Source: CAYOLL01 sp964404765 [NCBI: uncultured Gemmatimonadota bacterium] (GTDB taxonomy: Bacteria > 4572-55). From it: a stretch of DNA of 14,526 nucleotides. A program made the translations under genes and the position numbers. Shown one piece after another: positions 6,123-12,257 of the stretch; the stretch's first letter is position 1, and each line of letters starts with the position of its first letter. Location of the stretch: positions 1 to 14,526 of the forward strand of contig CAYOLL010000150.1 in assembly GCA_964404765.1 (NCBI GenBank), given 5' to 3'. Under the pieces are notes generated by a model. The model was not told the origin of the DNA, did no database searches, and saw nothing but the letters and a program-made list of their open reading frames with translations.

Positions 6123-6747
6123 GTGTAATTTGTCGGAAAAGTGTCCAATTTTTTACTAAGTAGTTTACTCCGGAATAGACTGTTAACGTCAGAGTGCATA
6201 TCAGGAGTCCGGCCAGAAGTCGGGCGGCTACGATATGAAATATGGCAGGCAGATTTGGGAAAAGTGGTACTGCAGATAAGTATACCAGCACGGTAATAAT
6301 ATAGGTCATTTGGGCGGTCGTTTTATACTTGCCCCAACGATCTGCGCCAATAACGATTCCGCGCCATACTCCTATAATCCGAAATAGGGTAATAAAATAT
6401 TCGCGAAGCAGAATAATAATCACGACCCACAGGGGTGTGTAGTTGAGTAAATAAAAACCGATCAAAGCGACAGAGATAAGAAATTTATCGGCAATTGGGT
6501 CAATAATCTTGCCGAATTTGGTGACTTGTCCGTCTTTACGGGCTAGGTAGCCATCGTATGCGTCCGATAGTGCAGCAATAAGAAAAAGGAGGAGGGCAAG
6601 AGGGCGTGTTATGGCGTGATGTTCGAGGAAAAGAACAATAAAAAAAATAGGGCTAAGCCCTATTCTAAATAATGTTAATTTTGTGGGCAGATTTAGCCGC
6701 GGATTTAAAGATTTATAGCGCTCTTTCCACTCTTTAAAGAATTGCAC
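6115..6747 (-). CDS. pgsA: CDP-diacylglycerol-glycerol-3-phosphate 3-phosphatidyltransferase
   Basis: The 210-residue integral membrane protein carries the full CDP-alcohol phosphatidyltransferase signature D62-x2-D65-G66-x2-A69-R70-x8-G79-x3-D83-x3-D87. It lies in the canonical place after the first membrane helix (LPTKLTLFRI start). PgsA makes phosphatidylglycerophosphate; the next gene, pgpA, encodes the following phosphatase, which supports PgsA over other family members. About 15 extra residues precede the usual N-terminus. The start is a GTG at 6747, six bases after the mglA stop. Confidence 0.92.
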   Translation of the reverse strand: MQFFKEWKERYKSLNPRLNLPTKLTLFRIGLSPIFFIVLFLEHHAITRPLALLLFLIAALSDAYDGYLARKDGQVTKFGKIIDPIADKFLISVALIGFYLLNYTPLWVVIIILLREYFITLFRIIGVWRGIVIGADRWGKYKTTAQMTYIITVLVYLSAVPLFPNLPAIFHIVAARLLAGLLICTLTLTVYSGVNYLVKNWTLFRQITHG

Positions 6748-6753
6748 ACGATT

Positions 6754-7332
6754 TTAACTCAAGTCTCGTAAGATCAATTTACTAACGGCTTTAAGCGTAT
6801 CAAAAACACCAATTCCTGTACTCGCAACTGCTTCAAAGTGCGGAACGCCCAGCGGGTTAATTTCTTTTTGTAAGACATCAAGCGGCATGGCATTGGGCAG
6901 ATCGCGCTTGTTGTACTGAATAACGAATGGTTTCGTTTCTAACTGAATGCCTTGCTCAACCAGGTTTTGACCCAAGTTGTCAATGCTTTCCATGTTAGCG
7001 TCCATACGTTCTTTTTGCGAATCGGCTACAAACACAAGACCGTCAACACCTTTAAGAATCAGCTTACGGCTAGCGTTATAATAAACCTGGCCGGGCACAG
7101 TATAAAGGTGGAACCGAGTTGAGAACCCGCGGATTTTACCCAATTCAAGTGGTAAGAAATCAAAGAACAAGGTTCTGTCCATTTCGGTGGCCAGCGAAAT
7201 TAATTTTCCACGAGATTCCGGATTCATTTTGTTATAGACGTACTGGAGATTCGTCGTCTTACCGCATAGACCAGGCCCGTAGAACACAATTTTACAATTT
7301 ATTTCTCGCGATGCGTAGTTTATTAATGACAC
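6754..7332 (-). CDS. mglA: MglA-type small Ras-like GTPase
   Basis: The product has 192 residues. MglA is the bacterial small GTPase that marks a cell pole and directs motility or polar assembly in Myxococcus and Thermus. Visible motifs are the P-loop GPGLCGKT (19-26), the switch region [13 protein letters not shown] with R53, TVPGQ (78-82) with Q82, and NKRD (141-144). R53 and Q82 stand at the positions used for hydrolysis in Thermus MglA, so the protein should be active. It starts with GTG at 7332; a GAGGT motif overlaps the mglB stop. The partner mglB is directly upstream, 11 bases away. Confidence 0.93.
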   Translation of the reverse strand: MSLINYASREINCKIVFYGPGLCGKTTNLQYVYNKMNPESRGKLISLATEMDRTLFFDFLPLELGKIRGFSTRFHLYTVPGQVYYNASRKLILKGVDGLVFVADSQKERMDANMESIDNLGQNLVEQGIQLETKPFVIQYNKRDLPNAMPLDVLQKEINPLGVPHFEAVASTGIGVFDTLKAVSKLILRDLS

Positions 7333-7343
7333 AACACTCTACC

Positions 7344-7835
7344 TCAGTCTTGGAATAGATTATCGATTTCGTCTTCAGCATCCCCAGAAAACGCATCCAA
7401 CATGGAAGACTCATTCGGATTTTCTAATTTCTTGAGCAACTCGTCAAATATGATGGATAAATCGTCAATAGTTTTTTTGACGCGTAACCGAACTAAACCT
7501 AATGTCGTTCGCTTATCAAATAGCACGACTAAAATAACGCGCTGCTGAATCATGGCCAAGTACATGCTATCGTTTACACCTTGATGGACCAAGGTCGAAA
7601 ACTCTTTTTCACCAATTAACTCCGCCAACTGACTGTTTGCCGCAAAGTCTGCCGCAGAAAGCGAGGCAAAAGACGTTGTGTCAAATGTTGGCGCGTCTCC
7701 AGCCGATGTAATCAATTGCCCGGTTTTGTCAATCAGCATGACACTGCGCGCATTTGAGTTTGACAGCAGCTTATTGAGATGATCATTTATTGCGTGAAAA
7801 TCTTCTTCAAAAAGTGCCCAATTTCCACTAGCCAT
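7344..7835 (-). CDS. mglB: Roadblock/LC7 protein, MglB-type GTPase-activating partner
   Basis: The product has 163 residues with a Roadblock/LC7 fold: an N-terminal helix (ALFEEDFHAINDHLNKLL), strand VMLIDKTGQLIT, and LIGEKEFSTLVHQG with YLAMIQQRVILVVLFD. MglB dimers stimulate GTP hydrolysis by MglA. The C-terminal tail (about residues 140-163) is acidic and probably disordered, as in other MglB proteins. The ATG is preceded by AAGGAATAAGGG. It is the first gene of the mglB-mglA-pgsA-pgpA unit, with a good promoter about 100 bases upstream. Confidence 0.88.
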   Translation of the reverse strand: MASGNWALFEEDFHAINDHLNKLLSNSNARSVMLIDKTGQLITSAGDAPTFDTTSFASLSAADFAANSQLAELIGEKEFSTLVHQGVNDSMYLAMIQQRVILVVLFDKRTTLGLVRLRVKKTIDDLSIIFDELLKKLENPNESSMLDAFSGDAEDEIDNLFQD

Positions 7836-7929
7836 ATGTCCCTTATTCCTTAAAACACCACATTGTGAATGCTAAACGTCATTTAGTAAGTGCTACGAGA
7901 AAGGCATAACTTACAATTGCGATATATTT

Positions 7930-7958
7930 ATATTAACACAGATATGCGTAAAGGTCAA
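7930..7958 (-). promoter_or_regulatory. Promoter for the mglB-mglA-pgsA-pgpA operon
   Basis: On the minus strand, TTGACC (7953-7958) and TAATAT (7930-7935) are separated by exactly 17 bases, in the only sizeable gap (153 bp) between recR and mglB. The predicted leader is about 90 bases. No palindrome covers it, so it may be constitutive. Confidence 0.55.
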
Positions 7959-7988
7959 GCAAAAAATTGGATTCATGACACAAAAATT

Positions 7989-8603
7989 TTAGGCCAGGAC
8001 TCTTCTCCCTTCAATTGCTTCGGAGAGGGTCACTTCGTCTGAAAATTCCAAATCGCCACCAACCGGTAATCCGCGTGCAATTCGGGTAATTTTTATTTGA
8101 AATGGGGCTAATATTTTGTGAAGATACATCGAAGTCGCTTCACCTTCCACATTCGGATTTGTCGCAATAATAATTTCAACAATCTTTTCGTTTGGTAGTC
8201 GGTTGAGTAGCTCACGAATGCGAATTTCATCAGGTCCGGTGCCGTCGAGCGGTGAAATTCGTCCATGCAAAACATGGTACTTAAATTTTTTGCCTCTTAT
8301 CCGTTCTAATGCAACCACGTCTACCGGGTCTTCAACGACAATTATAGGCGAATCAATACGTGCGTCATCTGTACAAATCTGGCAAGGGTCTGTCTCGGTG
8401 ACATTACAACATCTGGAGCAAAACCGAACTTTTTGACGCACATCTTGAATTGCAACTATAAAGCTATTTGCATCCGTCTGTTCCATCCGAAAAATATAAA
8501 AGGCTAATCGTTGCGCTGTTTTGCGGCCAATCCCTGGAAACTTGGCAAAATGTTGGATTAAATTTTCAAGCGCTTGTGAATTTTGCATCGTTAGCATACC
8601 CAT
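7989..8603 (-). CDS. recR: Recombination mediator protein RecR
   Basis: The product is 204 residues from the first ATG, or 199 from the ATG at 8588. The second fits the usual RecR length and MQxS start; neither has a strong ribosome binding site. RecR works with RecO (and RecF) to load RecA on gapped DNA. Visible parts are the helix-hairpin-helix FPGIGRKTAQRLAF, the zinc finger C62-x2-C65-x8-C74-x2-C77, and the Toprim domain beginning VVEDPVD with E91 and continuing through GRISPLDGTGPDE to the C-terminal ARGLPVGGDLEFSDEVTL. It follows the DUF4388 gene by 22 bases and ends the dnaX-side operon. Confidence 0.96.
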   Translation of the reverse strand: MGMLTMQNSQALENLIQHFAKFPGIGRKTAQRLAFYIFRMEQTDANSFIVAIQDVRQKVRFCSRCCNVTETDPCQICTDDARIDSPIIVVEDPVDVVALERIRGKKFKYHVLHGRISPLDGTGPDEIRIRELLNRLPNEKIVEIIIATNPNVEGEATSMYLHKILAPFQIKITRIARGLPVGGDLEFSDEVTLSEAIEGRRVLA

Positions 8604-8625
8604 TCAGTTTTGCAGATTTGGAGTG

Positions 8626-9783
8626 TTAAATGATTTGATCCAGGCTGGTTGGAATTTCCAGTTCTTTGACAATTTCGGTGTGCAACGTATAGGCTTTTTT
8701 GACATCGGCTCGCAATTTTTTCATCACCGTCATTCGACTCCATATACTAAGCTTGCTGCGCAAAAGTTCAACTTCAGCGGCAATTAAATGGTCCAGAGCG
8801 CCGCGAGCAACTATAAGCCGTCGTGATTTGGGGATGACCTGGGCATTTTTTACCAGCGCCGGCTTATTAAATGTGCCGTCTTCTTTTAATTCTGTGTCGT
8901 GAAAAAACTCCGCAAAATTTTTGCTTTGCAGACGATAAAGCTCGTCAAGCTGCAGCCGAATTTTGGAACCGCCCGCAATCTCCAAGTGTTCGACAAGCAG
9001 GCGTTGTGGTACTTGGTAGAAGGCGATTAATTTTACTAACTTTTCATAATCAGCCTGCTCATCGGTCATTTTGGCCGGGCGACCTTGAACCTCTAAGAAA
9101 CCGGCCTGCAGCATCTTAGCTAATAGATTGTGCGTATCGAAGTCACTTAAAGGCGATTCTTCACAAATTTCGGCTACGTCTTTGATGCCATCACATAGCG
9201 CCAGTAACTGAAACTCGGCGGCCGAAAGGGATATGCTTACTGCCGAATCACTATTAGACCGACTCAGTTGCAGAATAGTTGCCGCTGAAATTGTTTTTTG
9301 AATCTGAGTCCACTGGCCCGCTTTTTGTTTACCTTCTTCGATCAATTCGGCAACACTCAGGGGTTTAAAATCGGCATCCATCGGTGGTTTACGATCATCT
9401 AAAAATTCAAAATCGCCTTCTTTCCAGGTAAAAATGTCAAAGACAATGCCTTTTACCAATCGCTGCAAGTGCTCCGCAAGTTGCGCTGTGTCTAAAAAGC
9501 CCAATTGAACCAATGACTCTCCCAGCATTTTCCCTGTTTTTTCATGCAGTTCCAAGCCTTGCGCCAGTTGCTCATTATTTAGAAGCTCAAAGCGAATCAA
9601 AAAGGCGCCAAAACGATCTTCGTCACGAACGGAGGTTGCATATAAAATTTCTCCGCTGCGAAAGTAGATATACTTTTTTTGAACGCCGTTGGAGACCGTC
9701 AGGCAGCCAAATTTTTTACTTTTGGCCAGCATATTCAGCAAGTCCGAAAAATCAACAGTGCGAAATGTGCCGTTATAAGCCAT
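8626..9783 (-). CDS. DUF4388 domain protein, possible signalling adaptor
   Basis: The product has 385 residues. Residues 1-100 match DUF4388 (GTFRTVDFSDLLNMLA, LTVSNG, YIYFRSGEILYAT), a domain first noted in PatA-like and gliding-related proteins. Residues 80-115 resemble the LGESLVQLGFLD module at the N-terminus of type II secretion ATPases. The middle (about 190-245) looks like a winged-helix segment (FQLLALCDGIKDVAEI), and the C-terminus is helical and unassigned. No enzyme motif is seen. DUF4388 proteins often sit near MglA and roadblock genes, and both are just two genes away here. A role in that GTPase system is an inference. The ATG at 9783 has only a weak GGAAC upstream. Confidence 0.75.
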   Translation of the reverse strand: MAYNGTFRTVDFSDLLNMLAKSKKFGCLTVSNGVQKKYIYFRSGEILYATSVRDEDRFGAFLIRFELLNNEQLAQGLELHEKTGKMLGESLVQLGFLDTAQLAEHLQRLVKGIVFDIFTWKEGDFEFLDDRKPPMDADFKPLSVAELIEEGKQKAGQWTQIQKTISAATILQLSRSNSDSAVSISLSAAEFQLLALCDGIKDVAEICEESPLSDFDTHNLLAKMLQAGFLEVQGRPAKMTDEQADYEKLVKLIAFYQVPQRLLVEHLEIAGGSKIRLQLDELYRLQSKNFAEFFHDTELKEDGTFNKPALVKNAQVIPKSRRLIVARGALDHLIAAEVELLRSKLSIWSRMTVMKKLRADVKKAYTLHTEIVKELEIPTSLDQII

Positions 9784-9873
9784 GATCCGTTCCGTATCCC
9801 TTTAAACTCCTCTTCACAGATGAAAGTTACCATTTTACGATGGTGTCAGACTGGCAGAATCTTTATTCAAATA

Positions 9874-10059
9874 TTACTTTTGTTTGATTTTAGAAAGATT
9901 CTTACGGAATGGCATCCCGTGCAAAACTTTAAGCTGGGAGAGGAAAATATGCAGAATGTAAATACTTAAAGATAGAAACATTATAGTGCGAAAATTATAA
10001 AGGGCAAGCTTTTTTTGTTGTCTTGGATTTAGTGTTTGATCAGACAACGACTTCGCCAT
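9874..10059 (-). CDS. Small putative membrane protein overlapping the dnaX end
   Basis: The 61-residue ORF starts with an ATG inside the last codons of dnaX (20-base overlap, different frame), with GGAA seven bases upstream. The start is basic and polar, residues 25-45 (IMFLSLSIYILHIF) form one likely membrane helix, and the tail is very basic. It occupies the slot where many bacteria have ybaB/ebfC between dnaX and recR, but it does not resemble YbaB. I do not recognise it. It could be real and translated by re-initiation, or a chance frame. Confidence 0.3.
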   Translation of the reverse strand: MAKSLSDQTLNPRQQKKLALYNFRTIMFLSLSIYILHIFLSQLKVLHGMPFRKNLSKIKQK

Positions 10060-11737
10060 TAAACAATTCCAACACGAGTTTAAGCCCAGGTGTCTCCTGC
10101 AGAACGGTGTCCGCCAGTTTTTGCGGCCTTGGAGCCGGCCTTTCCTGAATCGGCAGGGAGGCGCTCTCGGAGTGCGGTGGGGCAGAGGGGCTGGATTTTT
10201 CTAAGGTGCAATATATTCGGGTATTTGTGCCGTAAATATTTCGCGCGGCGTCTTCAATCAGTTTTAGATTTTGCGCGTCTTTAGCTTGGGAATAGTTAAA
10301 GGAGTCATGAATGGGAAATTGGATTTCAATTACATTTTCTTCCGGAGCAACAATTGTGCTATTATCCAAGTACATGCCAACTAACCGGGATAGGCGCTGT
10401 TTCAGGAGTGCTTTTATGTCGCTGTTCGCTTCCGCTCGTGATAGTGGCGAAGCTTCGCTTGCGGGTTGGACTACGGGCTGAACGGGTGGTAATGCTTGCG
10501 CAGGTTCAATCAGGGTCGATTTTTTTGGAGCAATTTCGGCAGGCGCTTCAACGGGTGTTGTTAAAATCTGCATCGCCGGCGCTGTTATTACAGGAGTTAT
10601 CGGAGCGCCTTTTTTGAGATACGTCAGGACGGCGTCTAACGACAGACTGGATTCCAGATGAATCATCGTGATGATGCTAAGCTCCAATTGCGAGCGCGAA
10701 TGGACGTTTTTGCGGGTATCGGCCTCGACTTTCAGAGCAATATTGAGCAGCCGTAAAATGTCGGTGGTGGCAAACTTTTGTGCGGCCGCCTTAAACAGCA
10801 TGACAGAGGAATCCGGCACATTGATCAGCGCGGTGTTCGATTCAATCGTTTTAAAAATAAGCAGGTTGCGAAAATGCTCAATTAGGCCCAGGGCAAATTC
10901 GTGTAAATCATAGCCCTGTGCGAAAATTGAATCAACAATATTCATGCCGCTTGGCAGATCGCGCATCAGGATGCAATCTATAATTTTAAAGTATATCTCC
11001 AGATCAACCACACCCAGGATACGCTGCACGTCTTTGGCGGTGACCTTTTCGCTGCTAAACGAGACAATTTGATCGAGCAGGCTCTCGGCGTCGCGCAGAC
11101 TGCCATCTGCTTTTTTAGCGACTAAATAGAGCGCTTCCGGTTCAATTTTCATTTGCTCGGCCTGAACGATTTCTTCCAATCGGTCCTGGATTTCTTTGGG
11201 CGAAATACGTCGAAAATCATACTTCTGGCAGCGGGAGATAATCGTGGCCGGGATTTTGTGCACTTCAGTCGTGGCGAAAATGAAAATGACATGCGATGGG
11301 GGTTCTTCCAACGTTTTCAGCAGCGCGTTGAAAGCTTCGTTGGTCAGCATGTGCACTTCGTCAATGATGTAGACTTTGTAGCGGGCTTGTGAGGGGGTGT
11401 AACGAACGCGCTCACGCAGGTCGCGGATTTCGTCAATGCCGCGGTTTGATGCGCCGTCGATTTCCAGCACGTCTATATGGTGACCGCCGGCGATTTGCTT
11501 ACAATTGTCGCACTGCCCGCACGGCTGAAAAGTTGGGCCGTTCACGCAGTTCAACGCTTTGGCTAATATACGGGCCGAGGTGGTCTTGCCTACGCCGCGC
11601 GTGCCGGTAAATAAGTAGGCATGATGAATCCGCCCGGTTTGGATGGCGTTTTTGAGCGTGGCGGTAATGTGCTCCTGCCCAATGACGCTATCGAATGTCT
11701 GCGGCCGCCATTTGCGGGCCATGACTAAGTATGGCAT
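10040..11737 (-). CDS. dnaX: DNA polymerase III subunit tau (with probable gamma by frameshift)
   Basis: The 565-residue product is the clamp-loader ATPase of the replicative polymerase. Visible are Walker A GTRGVGKTT (45-53), a zinc module C64-x8-C73-x2-C76-x2-C79, Walker B VYIIDE (122-127), sensor 1 FATTEVHKIP and sensor 2 SLRDAES. After domain III comes a proline- and alanine-rich linker (about 375-440), then a tau-specific C-terminal part. The ATG has AAGGAGA about 11 bases upstream. In the linker, codons 404-406 form the slippery string A AAA AAA; see the separate entry. It heads the dnaX-to-recR unit. The usual follower ybaB is absent. The 520-bp upstream gap contains a repeat and a remnant of dnaX-like DNA. 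Confidence 0.97.
   Translation of the reverse strand: MPYLVMARKWRPQTFDSVIGQEHITATLKNAIQTGRIHHAYLFTGTRGVGKTTSARILAKALNCVNGPTFQPCGQCDNCKQIAGGHHIDVLEIDGASNRGIDEIRDLRERVRYTPSQARYKVYIIDEVHMLTNEAFNALLKTLEEPPSHVIFIFATTEVHKIPATIISRCQKYDFRRISPKEIQDRLEEIVQAEQMKIEPEALYLVAKKADGSLRDAESLLDQIVSFSSEKVTAKDVQRILGVVDLEIYFKIIDCILMRDLPSGMNIVDSIFAQGYDLHEFALGLIEHFRNLLIFKTIESNTALINVPDSSVMLFKAAAQKFATTDILRLLNIALKVEADTRKNVHSRSQLELSIITMIHLESSLSLDAVLTYLKKGAPITPVITAPAMQILTTPVEAPAEIAPKKSTLIEPAQALPPVQPVVQPASEASPLSRAEANSDIKALLKQRLSRLVGMYLDNSTIVAPEENVIEIQFPIHDSFNYSQAKDAQNLKLIEDAARNIYGTNTRIYCTLEKSSPSAPPHSESASLPIQERPAPRPQKLADTVLQETPGLKLVLELFNGEVVV
10506..10526 (-). promoter_or_regulatory. Probable -1 frameshift site in dnaX
   Basis: On the coding strand seven consecutive A (10526 down to 10520) are read as CCA AAA AAA, that is the heptamer A AAA AAA in zero frame. 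After a -1 slip the ribosome reads I-D-P-D and then TGA (10508-10506). The product would be 410 residues, ending just after domain III, close to the 431-residue E. coli gamma. No clear stem-loop directly downstream or internal Shine-Dalgarno upstream was seen, so efficiency is uncertain. Polymerase slippage on A7 is also possible. Confidence 0.5.
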
Positions 11738-11770
11738 GAATAGAGATGTCTCCTTATCCTGGATTATTCT

Positions 11771-11909
11771 GCCACGAAGTCACTAAAACACAAAGAATCA
11801 GTAGGATGTTTAATTAAAAAACGTTATGACGATTTTGAATCGCGCTGGTGTCAAAAACACAGTTCTTTAACAAACTTCGTGAAACTTAGTGCTTTCTTGT
11901 CTTTGAGGC
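11771..11909. repeat. CACGAA-type intergenic repeat, copy B
   Basis: The left arm GCCACGAAGTCACTAAAACA (11771-11790) continues with CAAAGAAT. The right arm (11873-11909), read on the other strand, gives GCCTCAAAGACAAGAAAGCA followed by CTAAGTTTCACGAAG. Both arms share the words CACGAAG, CACTAA and CAAAGA, as an imperfect inverted repeat of about 140 bp upstream of dnaX. It is the same style and length as copy A beside purS. Confidence 0.55.
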
Positions 11910-12173
11910 TTGTTTTTGAATTTTTCAGGTTATAAACATGATGCAAAACTTTAGATCTGCGGTCACTTTAACAATACGCAGCGCCGCACTTGCTCAAACA
12001 AACCGGCCCGTAAGCGATACAAATACAACCGGCGTTCGCCGCTATCCTCTGCATGTCGGCATACAACTGAATCAGACTCAAATAATAATCTTTTTCAACG
12101 CTTTGCGCCTGACAAATAAGGATTCGATGCAAAAATCCGGCAAAATTTTGCCGCCAATTGTAAAAGTCAGGAA
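11910..12173. other. Intergenic stretch with no recognised gene
   Basis: Short frames exist on both strands (for example plus 11938-12177 and minus 11968-12240), but none has a ribosome binding site or a recognisable product. No tRNA or riboswitch structure was noticed. The minus frame that continues from the dnaX remnant reads on for about 18 codons and then stops near 12086. Confidence 0.3.
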
Positions 12174-12218
12174 ATAAGCATGATGAATGCGCCCGGTCTG
12201 TATGGCGTTTTTGAGCGC
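12174..12218 (-). pseudogene. Fragment of a second dnaX-like gene
   Basis: Read on the minus strand, these 45 bases encode ALKNAIQTGRIHHAY, against TLKNAIQTGRIHHAY at residues 27-41 of the DnaX encoded a few hundred bases away. Fourteen of 15 residues are identical, yet five matched codons differ, all at the third base (ATC/ATA, CAA/CAG, CGG/CGC, GCC/GCT, TAC/TAT). Homology fades on both sides; a stop lies just upstream in frame. It is therefore a scrap of a diverged, once-selected dnaX gene and not a recent copy of the local one. Confidence 0.7.
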
Positions 12219-12257
12219 ATAAGCATAAACGTACTGTCATTCAGGATGTTGATAGGC

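Noticed and set aside
10447-10458. Perfect palindrome GCGAAGCTTCGC inside dnaX, considered as frameshift stimulator
   Set aside because: It is about 60 bases downstream of the slippery site and forms only a four-base stem with a loop, so it is unlikely to act on the ribosome there.
11938-12177. 79-residue plus-strand frame starting MMQNF in the dnaX-TonB receptor gap
   Set aside because: It has no ribosome binding site and no recognisable family. Its SGKILPP word recalled ribosomal protein bS18, but the rest does not align.
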